A stretch of DNA of 64,000 bases from Luteibacter anthropi (GCF_011759365.1 NZ_JAARLZ010000009.1:1-64000); one strand, 5' to 3'. Shown: positions 40,180 to 50,026, numbered from the stretch's first letter. Notes: generated from the sequence alone by a model not told the origin. Numbers and translations are program-made.

Positions 40180-42285
40180 ATGGCCCCCTCCAAGGCATCG
40201 CGACGCATCCCCCGTCCGCTCCGCTTTCTCGCCGGCCTCGCCCTGGTCGTCTGTGTCATCGCCCAGTCCCCGGGCGCCGCCGCCGAAGGCACCGACGCGC
40301 AGCGCATGCGTTTCCGCCAGGCCTATGCGGCGGCCAGCCAGCAAGGTGGCGATGCCTGGCGCACCCAGGCCACGGGGCTGGAGAACTATGTCCTGTTCCC
40401 CTACCTGGAAGCCGCGGCGCTCACGCACGACCTGCGCACGCTGGACCGCGCCCGGGTCGACGCCTACCTCAACCGCTATCCGGGGCTGATCCCTGCCGCC
40501 GACCTGCGCCGCGACTTCCTCGGCGAGCTGGCACGCCGCAAGGACTGGACCACGTTCGCCGCGATGTACCAGCCCGGCCTCGGCGATTCGCTGGCCTGCT
40601 ACGCCCTGCAGGCGAAGCTGTCGCGCAACGAGCCGCTGGTGTTCGAGCGCGACCTTGCCGACCTGTGGAAGAAACCCAGCCTGCCCAACAGCTGCGACCC
40701 GGTGCTCTCCGCCGCGCACGATGCCGGCCTGCTCACCGGCGAACGCCTGTGGGCCCGCATCCAGGTAGCGGCCGATGCCGGCAAGGGCGGCACCATCGCC
40801 TCGCTGGCACCGTGGCTGCCGGCGTCCGACGCATCGGCCGCGCAGCGCATCGCGCTGGCGCTGAACGACCCGGCCACCGCCCTGCGCCAGGCTGCCGACT
40901 GGCCCGATACGCCGCGCCATCGCCAGGCCGTCACGCTGGCCCTGCAACGCATGGCCCGTCGCCAGTCCAGCGTGGCCGACGGTGCATGGACCACGCTCGC
41001 ACCGAAGTTCACCCTGAGCGAGCAGCAGAAGGGTGCCGTGCTCAACGCACTGGCCCTCTTCCACGCCACCGACTTCGACGAGTCGGCACTCGACCGCCTC
41101 GCCGCCCTGCCCCTTTCCGCCCAGACCGACGCCAGCCGCGAATGGCGCGTGCGCGTTGCCCTGGCCCGGCAGGACTGGCCGGCTGCGCTCACTGCGCTGG
41201 ACGCCCTGTCGCCCACGCAGAAGGATGACGGCGAATGGCGTTACTTCCGCGCCCTGGTCCTCGGCAAGCTGGGGCGCAACGACGAAGCGAAAAGGCTCTA
41301 CCAGTCGGTATCACAGGAAGCCACGTACTTCGGCTTTCTCTCGGCCGACCGCATCGACACCGCCTACGCTATCTGCCCGGTGACAATGCCTACCGATGAG
41401 CGTCGCGAAGCCGCACTGCTCAACGACCCCGGCCTCGACCGTGCTTTCGAGCTGTACGCCGTGGGCCTGCAGAAATACGCCCGTCGCGAATGGTCCTCCG
41501 CACTGGCCGGCCGGGACGCGGACACCCAGCGCCTCGCCGCCGACCTCGCCTTCCGCAAGGGCTGGTACGACCGCGCCGTGTTCGGCCTGTCGTCCGGCGA
41601 AGCGCTGCGCCTGTACGAACAGCGCTTCCCGCTCGCCCGCCAGGATGGCGTGGTGGAACAGTCGAGCCAGGCTGGCATCGAGGCGCCATGGGCGTACGCG
41701 ATCATCCGCGCCGAGAGTGCCTGGATGAGCGACGCCCGCTCCGGCGCCGATGCCCGTGGCCTCATGCAACTGCTGCCCGCCACGGCGGCGAACGTCGCCA
41801 AGCGCAACGGCCTGTCGTGGGGCGGCGGCGAGAGCCTGTACGACCCCAGCACCAACATCGTGCTGGGTACTCGCTATCTCTCGCAGATGGCGGCCCGCTT
41901 CAACGGAGCCCCGTGGCTTGCCAGTGCCGCCTACAACGCCGGCCCGAACAAGGTCGACCAGTGGCTGTCCGCCCGCGGCACCCTTGATCCGGATCTCTTC
42001 GTGGCCAGCATTCCCTACAAGGAAACCCGCGAATATGTCGCGCGTGTCATGGCCTTTGCCGTGATCTACGACTGGCGCCTCAACGGCAATGCGCTGTCCA
42101 TCGGCTCGCGCATGACCCGCATCGGCAGCACCTATTCACTGCCGTCGTCGGGTGCCGTGCGCAAGCCGGTGAGCTGCCCCGCCCCCGTCGTGAGCAAGCC
42201 CTCGCCGCCGGCCACCCCGGCTGTCGCGGAACCTGCACCTGCCGAGGCATCCTCGGCACCCACGCCGGAGGAGCCCCAGCGCTGA
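40180..42285 (+). CDS. slt: Soluble lytic murein transglycosylase
   Basis: This is a 701-aa periplasmic enzyme. The signal peptide is LAGLALVVCVIAQSPGAAA. Residues about 35-470 are the alpha-superhelical U and L domains, rich in helical repeats. The C-terminal lysozyme-like domain has the catalytic Glu in YAIIRAESAWMSDARSGADA, then RGLMQLLPATA and the AAYNAGPNKV motif. A Pro/Ala-rich tail ends the protein. It cleaves the MurNAc-GlcNAc bond forming 1,6-anhydroMurNAc. The NDUFA9-like gene follows after 61 bp that contain a large hairpin. Confidence 0.94.
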   Translation: MAPSKASRRIPRPLRFLAGLALVVCVIAQSPGAAAEGTDAQRMRFRQAYAAASQQGGDAWRTQATGLENYVLFPYLEAAALTHDLRTLDRARVDAYLNRYPGLIPAADLRRDFLGELARRKDWTTFAAMYQPGLGDSLACYALQAKLSRNEPLVFERDLADLWKKPSLPNSCDPVLSAAHDAGLLTGERLWARIQVAADAGKGGTIASLAPWLPASDASAAQRIALALNDPATALRQAADWPDTPRHRQAVTLALQRMARRQSSVADGAWTTLAPKFTLSEQQKGAVLNALALFHATDFDESALDRLAALPLSAQTDASREWRVRVALARQDWPAALTALDALSPTQKDDGEWRYFRALVLGKLGRNDEAKRLYQSVSQEATYFGFLSADRIDTAYAICPVTMPTDERREAALLNDPGLDRAFELYAVGLQKYARREWSSALAGRDADTQRLAADLAFRKGWYDRAVFGLSSGEALRLYEQRFPLARQDGVVEQSSQAGIEAPWAYAIIRAESAWMSDARSGADARGLMQLLPATAANVAKRNGLSWGGGESLYDPSTNIVLGTRYLSQMAARFNGAPWLASAAYNAGPNKVDQWLSARGTLDPDLFVASIPYKETREYVARVMAFAVIYDWRLNGNALSIGSRMTRIGSTYSLPSSGAVRKPVSCPAPVVSKPSPPATPAVAEPAPAEASSAPTPEEPQR

Positions 42286-42289
42286 TGCT

Positions 42290-42332
42290 TGGCGGCGCGG
42301 TCCGCAGCGCCTACGCTCGGACCGACGCCGCC
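42290..42332 (+). promoter_or_regulatory. Large hairpin ahead of NDUFA9-like gene
   Basis: TGGCGGCG plus CGGTCCG on the left pair with CGGACCG plus CGCCGCCA on the right, about 15 bp with one bulge around a 13-base loop. It lies 14 bp before the next ATG with no T-run, and could be an attenuator or a stability element. Confidence 0.65.
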
Positions 42333-42346
42333 AGACAGGGGACCCC

Positions 42347-43288
42347 ATGAAAGCCCAACGTATCGTCATCCTCGGTGGCACCGGCTTCGTCGGCGGCAGC
42401 CTCGTGCCCCGTCTCGCCGCGGACGGCCATTCGATCCTGCTGCTGTCGCGCAACCGACAGACCCGTCGTCACGCCACCGTCGGGCGCAACGTCAGCGTCG
42501 TCACGGCCGACGTCTATGACCCACCGACCCTGCGCCGGCATATCGCCGGCGCCGATGCCGTCATCAACCTTGTCGGCATCCTCAACGAAAGCCGTCGCGA
42601 CACGTTCGAACGCGTGCATGCCACGCTCACCCGGCTGGTGGTGGATGCCTGCCGTGACACCGGCGTGCATCGCCTGCACCAGATGAGCGCGATGAAGGCA
42701 GGCCAGGGACTGTCGAAATACCTGCGCACGCGCGGCGAAGCCGAAGCCCTGGTGAAATCCTCCACGCTCGACTGGACGATCTACCAGCCCAGCACGATCT
42801 TCGGCCCCGGCGACGGCCTGGTCACCCGCTTCGACACACTGCTGCGCTTCGCACCGGTCATGCCGCTACCGCGACCCAAGGCGAAGATGGCACCGGTCTA
42901 CGTCGGTGATGTGGCCGACGCCATCGCACGGGCCGTGGCAAACCCTTCGATCTCGCTACTGCAAACCTTCGAGTTGTACGGCCGCGAGACCTGGACGCTG
43001 CTCGACCTCGTACGCGCCATTCGCGATACGCGCGGCCGACGCCGCCTCGTGCTACCCATGCCCGACTCGCTCGGTCGTCTCCAGGCCGAACTGGCCCAGT
43101 TCGCCCCAGGCAAGCCGTTCACACCGGACAACTTCCGCACGCTGCGCACCGACTCCGTCGGCAAGGTCGACGGCCTCGCGCAGCTTGGCATCCAGCCGCA
43201 GCTGCTGTCGGCATGGCTGCCCCGCCTGCTCGGCCAGTCCGAACACCAGCGACGCCTCGACGAGGCGCGCGCCAAGCGGCGCCCCTGA
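42347..43288 (+). CDS. NDUFA9-like NAD(P)-binding SDR protein
   Basis: This is a 313-aa atypical short-chain dehydrogenase/epimerase. The N-terminal dinucleotide site is [17 protein letters not shown]. Conserved stretches [13 protein letters not shown] and [12 protein letters not shown] and [15 protein letters not shown] match the complex I NDUFA9-like family. The Tyr-x3-Lys catalytic pair is not evident, as in most relatives, so it may bind a nucleotide without being a dehydrogenase. Its stop lies 8 bp before cca, suggesting co-transcription. Confidence 0.9.
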   Translation: MKAQRIVILGGTGFVGGSLVPRLAADGHSILLLSRNRQTRRHATVGRNVSVVTADVYDPPTLRRHIAGADAVINLVGILNESRRDTFERVHATLTRLVVDACRDTGVHRLHQMSAMKAGQGLSKYLRTRGEAEALVKSSTLDWTIYQPSTIFGPGDGLVTRFDTLLRFAPVMPLPRPKAKMAPVYVGDVADAIARAVANPSISLLQTFELYGRETWTLLDLVRAIRDTRGRRRLVLPMPDSLGRLQAELAQFAPGKPFTPDNFRTLRTDSVGKVDGLAQLGIQPQLLSAWLPRLLGQSEHQRRLDEARAKRRP

Positions 43289-43296
43289 AGGACACC

Positions 43297-44535
43297 ATGG
43301 ATATCTACCTTGTCGGCGGTGCCGTACGCGACAAACTGCTGGGCCGCCCCGTCGTCGATCGCGACTGGGTCGTCGTGGGCGCCACGCCGGAAGACATGGT
43401 CGCCGCAGGCTACAAACCCGTAGGCAAGGATTTCCCCGTCTTCCTGCACGGCGACACCAGGGAGGAATACGCCCTCGCCCGCACCGAACGCAAAACCGGT
43501 CGCGGTTATCACGGGTTCGCTTTCCACGCCGATCCGGGTGTCACCGTCGAGCAGGATCTCGAACGCCGCGACCTCACGATCAACGCCATTGCGCAAGCGA
43601 AAGACGGTCGCCTCGTCGATCCGTTCGACGGTGTGCGCGACATCGAAACACGCACGCTGCGCCATGTATCTCCCGCCTTCGCGGAAGACCCGGTGCGCCT
43701 GCTGCGTGTCGCACGTTTCGCCGCACGCTATGCGCCGCTGGGCTTCACCGTCGCCAGCGAAACCATGGCCCTCATGCGCCGCATGGTCGAAGACGGCGAA
43801 GTGGATCACCTCGTGCCGGAACGCGTGTGGGCAGAAACCCGCAAGGCACTCGCCGAACCAATGCCGCAGGTCTTCGTGCAGGTGCTGCGGGAAAGCGGCG
43901 CACTGCGTGTACTGTTCCCGGAAGTAGACGCCCTCTACGGCGTGCCGCAACGCCCGGAATACCATCCGGAAGTAGACACCGGCATCCACATCGAGCTGGT
44001 ATTGCAGGCCGCAGCAAGACTCGCGCCCGGCGACGCGCTGGTGGCCTGGTGCGCACTGACGCACGACCTCGGCAAGGCACTTACTCCTGCCGACGTGCTG
44101 CCGCGCCACATCATGCACGAACAACGCGGCATCGAACCGGTACGCGAAATCTCAGCGCGCCTGAAAGTCCCCACCGAATACGCCTTCATGGCCGAGATGG
44201 TCTGCAGGCACCATCTCAACGCCCACATGGCCTTCGAACTGAAACCGGCAACGATCCTGCGCCTGCTCGAATCCCTGGGCGCACTGCGCCGACCCGAACG
44301 CCTCGACACCTTCCTGCTCGCCTGCACCGCCGACAAACGCGGCCGCCTCGGCAGCGACGACGCCGACTACCCGCAGGCCGATTACCTTCGCGCCTGCCGC
44401 GAAGCCGCCGCCGCCATCACGTCCAAACCCTTCGTCGACCAGGGCCTCGAAGGCCCCGCCATCGGCGAAGCCATGAAGAAAGCCCAGACCGCCGCCATCG
44501 CCCATGTAGGAGCGCGCCTTGCGCGCGACCGATGA
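43297..44535 (+). CDS. cca: CCA tRNA nucleotidyltransferase, REP-derived tail
   Basis: This 412-aa enzyme adds or repairs the 3'-CCA end of tRNAs. The class II nucleotidyltransferase head shows [13 protein letters not shown] and the metal pair DRD in [10 protein letters not shown], followed by [13 protein letters not shown]-terminal HD domain ([10 protein letters not shown], with VCRHHLN) gives the multifunctional E. coli-like form. The ATG at 43297 has AGGACACC upstream. The last nine residues (VGARLARDR) and the TGA come from a REP core, so the natural C-terminus has been replaced or extended. Confidence 0.94.
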   Translation: MDIYLVGGAVRDKLLGRPVVDRDWVVVGATPEDMVAAGYKPVGKDFPVFLHGDTREEYALARTERKTGRGYHGFAFHADPGVTVEQDLERRDLTINAIAQAKDGRLVDPFDGVRDIETRTLRHVSPAFAEDPVRLLRVARFAARYAPLGFTVASETMALMRRMVEDGEVDHLVPERVWAETRKALAEPMPQVFVQVLRESGALRVLFPEVDALYGVPQRPEYHPEVDTGIHIELVLQAAARLAPGDALVAWCALTHDLGKALTPADVLPRHIMHEQRGIEPVREISARLKVPTEYAFMAEMVCRHHLNAHMAFELKPATILRLLESLGALRRPERLDTFLLACTADKRGRLGSDDADYPQADYLRACREAAAAITSKPFVDQGLEGPAIGEAMKKAQTAAIAHVGARLARDR

Positions 44536-44786
44536 TGAGACTCGCTAGCCGCCCATGGCAGGCCCCCTGCCGAACGGACAGGAGCCGATCGCAAGGCCAT
44601 CAACCTCACGACACCGTATCCCTGTAGGAGCGCGCCTGCGCGCGACCGGTTGGATCGAAACGATGAGGGTATTCGCGACAACCGGTCGCGCGCAGGCGCG
44701 CTCCTACAAGGGCACGGTGGTGCGGCAGGGTTTTCCACACGATCACCGTGAGATGGAGCGAGGCAACGGGCGCAGCCCTTGTCGCG
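44508..44786. repeat. REP copies and truncated composite repeat
   Basis: A REP core at 44508-44534 forms the cca 3' end. A REP pair at 44622-44709 has the same spacer (ATCGAAACGATGAGGGTATT and CGCGACAACC) as the pair at 19.35 kb. After it come GATCACCGTGAGA and then GAGGCAACGGGCGCAGCCCT at 44760, which matches one terminal repeat of the MITE-like element. The rest of the element is missing, and the next base pairs are the rsgA stop codon. Confidence 0.8.
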
Positions 44787-44787
44787 A

Positions 44788-45843
44788 TCAGTCGTCGGAG
44801 TGGGACCAGTTGCCACGGCGGGGTTTGCCGGGGTGTTTGGGCACGGTCTTGCGGCGGAGCTTGGCTTCGAGCGTGGCGGCCTGTTCTTCGCGCTCGTCGT
44901 GGAGCTTCAGGTAATTGCGCCAGCGTTGCGTCGAGAGCTCGCCCGTCGCCAGCGCAGCCTGGATCGCGCAGCCGGGTTCGTTGGTGTGTCCACAGTCGGC
45001 GAAGCGGCATTGCGCGGCGAGGGTTTCGATGTCCGCGAACAGGTCGAGGTTTTCCTCGCCGGTGAGTTTCAGTTCGCGCATGCCAGGTGTATCGATGAGG
45101 CAGCCGCCCGTGGGCAGGCTCAGCAACGCACGATGCGTGGTGGTGTGGCGGCCACGGCTGTCGTGCGAGCGCACGGCGCTGGTCGCCATGCGTTCCTCGC
45201 CCAGCAAGGTGTTCGTGAGCGTGGATTTGCCCGCACCCGACGAGCCCACGAGCACGGCGCTGGAACCCGGGCCGAGGTAGGACTCAAGCAACGCCACCGT
45301 GGCCGGATCCTTGCCGTTGATCGCATGCACCGCGGCTTCGGAAGGAAGGCGTTCGCGCAGGGCGGTGACCGCCGCATCGACGTCCACGCCGGTGTCCGCC
45401 TTGCTGAGCAACACCACGGGGCGTGCGCCCGAACCTTCGACCAGCGTGAGGTAACGCTCGATGCGGGCGGGATTGAAGTCGCCATCGAGGCCGGTGAGCA
45501 CCAGCACGTAGTCGATGTTGGTGGCGATGATCTGTCGCTCGTAGCGCTCGCCGGCCGCCGCGCGGGTGAGCGTGCTGCGCCGGGGCAGCACGGCTTCGAT
45601 CACCGGGTGGTTCGCATGATCGAGGAAGACGAAGTCGCCCACGGCGGGCCGCAGCGACGGGTCGAGGCCCCGCTTCAGGAACTGTCCGGCCGGCTGCGCG
45701 TTGAATGCCGACGCCCCGTCGTGCACCTCGTAACCGGCACGATGCTGGGCCACCACGCGCGCAAGTCGGCGTGGGTCGTCGGGCAGGCCAGGCTCGCGCC
45801 AGCCGATACGGCGCAGGCGCGCCAGGTCCGCAGGGTCGGTCAT
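44788..45843 (-). CDS. rsgA: Ribosome small subunit-dependent GTPase A
   Basis: This is a 351-aa circularly permuted GTPase in late 30S maturation. An N-terminal OB-fold (about 55-105) precedes the GTPase domain in order G4 (LSKADTG), G1 (VGSSGAGKSTLTNTLLGEE) and G3 (DTPGMREL). The C-terminal zinc knuckle CRFADCGHTNEPGC has its Cys/Cys/His/Cys set. The basic C-terminal tail is typical. It is divergent from the aminotransferase gene. Confidence 0.95.
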   Translation of the reverse strand: MTDPADLARLRRIGWREPGLPDDPRRLARVVAQHRAGYEVHDGASAFNAQPAGQFLKRGLDPSLRPAVGDFVFLDHANHPVIEAVLPRRSTLTRAAAGERYERQIIATNIDYVLVLTGLDGDFNPARIERYLTLVEGSGARPVVLLSKADTGVDVDAAVTALRERLPSEAAVHAINGKDPATVALLESYLGPGSSAVLVGSSGAGKSTLTNTLLGEERMATSAVRSHDSRGRHTTTHRALLSLPTGGCLIDTPGMRELKLTGEENLDLFADIETLAAQCRFADCGHTNEPGCAIQAALATGELSTQRWRNYLKLHDEREEQAATLEAKLRRKTVPKHPGKPRRGNWSHSDD

Positions 45844-45962
45844 GGCCGCGATTATGCCCGCTCGGAGACCGATTTCCGCCTCGCGACACCATGACGACGC
45901 TGTTAGGATCGGGACAGACCGCCGGGAAAGGGCCTGGCGGCACCTACCGGAAGTCTCGCGAA

Positions 45963-47207
45963 GTGTCCTCGATCAAGCCCAGCACGCACCTGGCGGAAGT
46001 GCGCTACGAAATCCGCGGCGCCCTCACCCGACGGGCCCGCGAACTGGAGGCCGCCGGCCGGCCGATCATCAAGCTCAATATCGGCAACCCCGGTCGCTAC
46101 GGCTTCACCACGCCGGCCCACCTGCGCGAAGCCATTGCCAACCACCTGACCGACAGCGAAGCCTACGGTCACGAGCAGGGCCTGGAAGAAGCCCGCGAGG
46201 CCATCGTCGCCCAGCAGCGCGCCCGTGGGGCCGTCGGTGTCGAGGTGGAACGCGTGTTCGTCGGCAACGGCGTGAGCGAGCTGATCGATCTTTCCCTGCG
46301 CGCCCTGATCCAGCCGGGCGAGGAAGTGCTGCTGCCCAGCCCTGACTACCCGCTGTGGAGCGCTGCGACGATCCTCAACAACGGACACCCGCGCTATTAC
46401 CGCTGCCTCGCCGAGAACGGCCACCTGCCCGACCCGGACGAGATGGAATCCCTGATCGGCCCGCGCACCCGCGCCATCGTGCTGATCAACCCGAACAACC
46501 CCACCGGTGCCGTCTATCCGAAGGCGTTGCTGGAACGCATCGTCGGCGTGGCGCGCAAGCACAACCTGCTGCTGCTCTGCGACGAGATCTACGACGAGAT
46601 CCTTTACGACGGCACGCCGTTCCAGCCGCTGGCGGCCGTGGCCGGCGATCACCCCTGCGTGAGCTTCGGCGGTTTGTCGAAGGTGCATCGCGCCTGCGGT
46701 TACCGCGTGGGCTGGATGAGCCTGTCGGGCGATCCGAAGCGCACCGTGGATTACCGCGAAGCGCTCCAGTTGCTGTCGGCGCTTCGACTGTGCGCCAACG
46801 TCACCGCGCAGTGGGCCGTAAAGCCTGCCCTGCTCGACAAGCCCACCATCACCGAGCTGACTTCACCGGGCGGCCGCCTGCACGAGGCGCGCCGGCTCAT
46901 CCTCGACCAGGTGAAGGCAAGCCCCTACTTCGACCTGGTCGCTCCGGGCGGCGCCATCTACGCCTTCCCCTGGGTGCGTGCCGACGCCGTGCCGCATTTC
47001 GACGACACGGCCTTCGCCCTGCGCCTGCTGGACGAGGAAAACGTACTGGTCGTGCCCGGCACCAGCTTCAACCTGCCCGCCAGCCGCCACCTGCGCCTCA
47101 CCCTGCTGCCGGAGCTGGCCCAGCTGGGCGAGGTGTTCGCGCGCATGGATCGTGTGCTCGGCCGCATGGCCGCCGAAGACCGGCCGCTCGCCAGCGCGGT
47201 CGCCTGA
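45963..47207 (+). CDS. alaA: AlaA-like PLP-dependent aminotransferase
   Basis: This is a 414-aa fold-type I transaminase matching the AlaA group (glutamate-pyruvate, alanine synthesis). Motifs are KLNIGNPGRYGF, SPDYPLWSAA, LINPNNPTGAVYP, LLCDEIYDEILYDG (Asp and Tyr contacting PLP) and the PLP Lys in FGGLSKVHRACGYRVGW. The GTG at 45963 (SSIKPSTHLAEVRYEIRGAL) gives family length; an in-frame ATG at 45891 would add 24 residues without conserved features. The downstream GDSL hydrolase starts 2 bp after its stop. Confidence 0.9.
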   Translation: MSSIKPSTHLAEVRYEIRGALTRRARELEAAGRPIIKLNIGNPGRYGFTTPAHLREAIANHLTDSEAYGHEQGLEEAREAIVAQQRARGAVGVEVERVFVGNGVSELIDLSLRALIQPGEEVLLPSPDYPLWSAATILNNGHPRYYRCLAENGHLPDPDEMESLIGPRTRAIVLINPNNPTGAVYPKALLERIVGVARKHNLLLLCDEIYDEILYDGTPFQPLAAVAGDHPCVSFGGLSKVHRACGYRVGWMSLSGDPKRTVDYREALQLLSALRLCANVTAQWAVKPALLDKPTITELTSPGGRLHEARRLILDQVKASPYFDLVAPGGAIYAFPWVRADAVPHFDDTAFALRLLDEENVLVVPGTSFNLPASRHLRLTLLPELAQLGEVFARMDRVLGRMAAEDRPLASAVA

Positions 47208-47209
47208 CG

Positions 47210-47827
47210 ATGACGGCACCGACGTTCCTGGCCCTCGGCGATTCGTACACGATCGGCGAGGGCGTGGCCGAGGCGGGCCGTTGGCCCGTGCAGCTGGTCG
47301 CGCGCCTGCATGCCGACGGCGTGGCCGTGGGCGAACCGCGGATCATCGCGACCACGGGCTGGACGACCGACGAGCTGTCGGCCGCCATGGATGCCGCGCA
47401 CCTGACGCCCGGCTATGGCCTGGTCACCCTGCTGATCGGGGTGAACAACCAGTATCGCGGGCGCCCGGCCACGGAGTATCGCGAGCAGTTTCTCGCCCTG
47501 CTTCATCGGGCGATCGGGCTCGCTGGCGATGCGCGGCGTGTGGTGGTGGTGTCGATTCCCGACTGGGGCATCACCGCCTTTGCCGAGGGGCGTGATCGCG
47601 CGGCCATCGGCAAGGACATCGATACGTTCAACGCCATTGCGAAGGATGAAACCCTGCGTGCCCATGCCCGCTGGGTGGATGTGACGCCAGCCTCGCGGCA
47701 GGCTGGCGCGAAGCCGGGCATGCTGGTGGACGACGGACTGCATCCGTCGGCGAAGCAGTATGGGCTGTGGGTCGATGCCATCCTGCCGGAGGCGCGGGCT
47801 GCGTTGCGGGAATTGCCGGCGAGGTAG
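47210..47827 (+). CDS. SGNH/GDSL hydrolase, cytoplasmic
   Basis: This is a 205-aa esterase-type protein. Block I is FLALGDSYTIGEG (Ser12), block III is LLIGVNNQYRG (Asn), and block V is VDDGLHPSAKQYG (Asp and His). There is no signal peptide, so it is intracellular, unlike the two secreted SGNH hydrolases at 58-61 kb. It is 2 bp from the aminotransferase gene and probably co-expressed. Substrate is unknown. Confidence 0.9.
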   Translation: MTAPTFLALGDSYTIGEGVAEAGRWPVQLVARLHADGVAVGEPRIIATTGWTTDELSAAMDAAHLTPGYGLVTLLIGVNNQYRGRPATEYREQFLALLHRAIGLAGDARRVVVVSIPDWGITAFAEGRDRAAIGKDIDTFNAIAKDETLRAHARWVDVTPASRQAGAKPGMLVDDGLHPSAKQYGLWVDAILPEARAALRELPAR

Positions 47828-47855
47828 AGGGTCGCCGGTGGGCCGATGCATCGGC

Positions 47856-48012
47856 CCGTCGCGCGCAGGCGCGCTCCTACAGGGGGTGCTTTGGGACGGG
47901 TCGCGCGCAGGCGCGCTCCTGCTGGTGTTGCTCTGGAACGGGTCGCGCGCGAGGCGCGCTCCTACAGGGGGGTGCGGTGCTTGTGTAGGAGCGCGCCTTG
48001 CGCGCGACCGGT
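47856..48012. repeat. Cluster of four REP cores
   Basis: Three leftward cores (47857, 47898, 47940) and one rightward core (47985) lie within 160 bp, downstream of the GDSL hydrolase gene and upstream of the phosphatase gene. Spacers are short (about 15-20 bp) and not alike. The remaining 48013-48155 holds no gene that I can see; it must contain the promoter of the phosphatase gene. Confidence 0.87.
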
Positions 48013-48155
48013 ACAACGTGAAGCCACGCAGCCAGCAGCCACCCCCAGCTGAAACATAGGCTTACCCCCGAAACCTCACTGAAATACCCACGCCACGACG
48101 CGGTTACGTCTCAAGCAGACACTGGCGCCCCGGGACAGCCCCGGAAACCGACGCC

Positions 48156-49025
48156 ATGGCCAAGATCACCTGCCGCAGCGCCTTCATCTCCGACGTGCAC
48201 CTCGGCACGCCCGACTGCAAGGCCGCCTATCTGCTCGACTTCCTCCATCACCTGGATTGCGAGCGCCTGTACCTGGTCGGTGACATCGTCGACCTGGAAG
48301 CACTCGCCAAGCGCCACTGGTGGCACCCGGACCACAGCGCGGTGATCGCCGAGATCATCGCCATCGCCGCACGCGGGGTCGAGGTGATCTACATCCCCGG
48401 CAACCACGACTTCCAGATGCGCGGACTCGCCGGCTCCACCATCGCGGGCATCCGCGTGGAGCTGGACGCCCTGCACGAAGGCGCCGATGGCCGTCGCTAC
48501 CGGGTGAGCCACGGCGACGAGTTCGACCCCGAGCACATCGGCAAGCGCTGGCTCACGGTACTGGGCGATGCCATGCACCGCGTCATCTGCTGGGCCAACC
48601 GGCGCATGCACGCGGTGCGCCGCCGCCTCGAACTGCCCTACCTGCCGCTGTCGATCATCATCAAGTCGCACATCCGCCTGGCCATGGAATACATCCGTGG
48701 TTACGAGCAAAGAGTGGCCAAGGATGCAAAGGAGCGCGGGCTGGACGGTCATATCTGCGGCCATATCCACTTCGGCCACATGCGCCCCATCGACGGCATC
48801 CTGTACCTCAACGACGGCGACTGGGTGGAGCACTGCACGGCGCTGGTCGAGGATTTCACCGGCGCCATGGAGCTGATCCACTGGACCGAGCGGTACACGC
48901 CGCTAGGTCGCGCCAGCCGTGAGACCGTGTTGCCCTCCCCCGAGGCGGTACTCAGTTTTGCCCCGCTGGCGGACTGCCGGGCCGACCTGTCGACCCTGCG
49001 TGCCGAGGTGTCGGTAGCGGGTTGA
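48156..49025 (+). CDS. LpxH-like metallophosphoesterase
   Basis: This is a 289-aa calcineurin-like phosphoesterase similar to UDP-2,3-diacylglucosamine diphosphatases. Metal ligands are visible: AFISDVHLG (Asp13, His15), LVGDIVD (Asp43), PGNHDF (Asn83, His84), RVSHGDEFD and GHICGHIHFGHM. The family group (LpxH2-like) cleaves UDP-2,3-diacylglucosamine or acts on related lipids; which applies here is not known from sequence. It is about 40 residues longer at the C-terminus than E. coli LpxH. Confidence 0.87.
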   Translation: MAKITCRSAFISDVHLGTPDCKAAYLLDFLHHLDCERLYLVGDIVDLEALAKRHWWHPDHSAVIAEIIAIAARGVEVIYIPGNHDFQMRGLAGSTIAGIRVELDALHEGADGRRYRVSHGDEFDPEHIGKRWLTVLGDAMHRVICWANRRMHAVRRRLELPYLPLSIIIKSHIRLAMEYIRGYEQRVAKDAKERGLDGHICGHIHFGHMRPIDGILYLNDGDWVEHCTALVEDFTGAMELIHWTERYTPLGRASRETVLPSPEAVLSFAPLADCRADLSTLRAEVSVAG

Positions 49026-49084
49026 AACGGACAGGGCCGAGCCCATGTAAAATGGGCTCCTTTCCCCATCCGCGGTGAACCAGA

Positions 49085-50008
49085 ATGGCCCTTGATACCC
49101 CCACCCGCGAGCGCATCGAAGCCCTGCTCGCCCAGCACGAGGTCGTGCTGTTCATGAAGGGCACGCGCCAGCAGCCGATGTGCGGCTTTTCCGCCGCCGC
49201 CACCAACACGCTCAACGACGTGGTCGACCAGTACCACACCGTGAACGTGCTGGAAGACCCGGAAATCCGCGAGGGCATCAAGGAGTACGGCCAGTGGCCG
49301 ACCATCCCGCAGCTGTACGTGAAGGGGGAGCTGGTAGGCGGCTCGGACATCATCCGCCAGCTCTACACCAGCGGTGAGCTCTACACCCTGTTCGGCTCCA
49401 GCCCCCCGGACCGCACGCCGCCGGAAATCACCATCACCGACAAGGCCGCCGACGCCATCCGTGGCGGCATGGCCAACGCGCAGGACATGGCCCTGCACCT
49501 GGAGATCGGTCCGGACCACAGCGCCGGCTTCCAGCTGGCCCCGGCCGGTGATTTCGACATCGTCACCGTGGCCAACGGCATCGAAGTGCATTTCGACCCG
49601 GGCAGCGCCCAGCGCGCCAAGGGCATCGTGATCGACTGGGTCACCACCGTGCAGGGCGAAGGCCTCAGCCTGAAGTTCCCGGGGGCCGTGGAGATCGGCA
49701 CCCTGTCGGTGCACCAGCTGAAGGATCGCCTGTCTGCCGGCGACATCGTGCTCGTGGACGTGCGCCCAGCGCACGGTCGCGCCATGGCCGCGCCGCTGGC
49801 TGGTGCGCGCATCCTCGAAGACGAGGGCTACGAGGCCCTGGCCTCGCTGCCGAAGGACACGGCGATCGCCTTCATCTGCCACCACGGCATCTCCAGCCGC
49901 GCCGCGGCCGAGCGCTTCGCAGCGCATGGCTTCACGCAGCTGTTCAATGTGGAAGGCGGCATGGATGCATGGGCCCGCGAGGTCGATCCGAGCGTCGCCC
50001 GGTACTGA
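49085..50008 (+). CDS. Grx4-type glutaredoxin / IscA-like / rhodanese fusion
   Basis: This 307-aa protein has three modules. Residues 1-105 are a monothiol glutaredoxin with CGFS at 33-36 and Lys25 (FMKG), which in Grx4/GrxD binds a [2Fe-2S] cluster with glutathione. Residues about 112-200 resemble an A-type Fe-S carrier (HesB/IscA) but contain no Cys, so they cannot bind a cluster in the usual way. Residues about 205-305 are a rhodanese domain with the active-site loop CHHGISSR (Cys265). The combination suggests a role in Fe-S or persulfide trafficking. It is followed by a terminator. Confidence 0.9.
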   Translation: MALDTPTRERIEALLAQHEVVLFMKGTRQQPMCGFSAAATNTLNDVVDQYHTVNVLEDPEIREGIKEYGQWPTIPQLYVKGELVGGSDIIRQLYTSGELYTLFGSSPPDRTPPEITITDKAADAIRGGMANAQDMALHLEIGPDHSAGFQLAPAGDFDIVTVANGIEVHFDPGSAQRAKGIVIDWVTTVQGEGLSLKFPGAVEIGTLSVHQLKDRLSAGDIVLVDVRPAHGRAMAAPLAGARILEDEGYEALASLPKDTAIAFICHHGISSRAAAERFAAHGFTQLFNVEGGMDAWAREVDPSVARY

Positions 50009-50026
50009 GCCTGCTGCATTTTGATA

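Noticed and set aside
45891-45962. ATG 24 codons upstream as the start of the AlaA-like gene
   Set aside because: It is in frame, but the added residues are not conserved-looking and the GTG at 45963 gives family length. I keep it as an alternative only.
47856-48012. CRISPR-like spacing of palindromes
   Set aside because: Cores occur in both orientations with unequal spacers and no cas genes nearby, as expected for REP.
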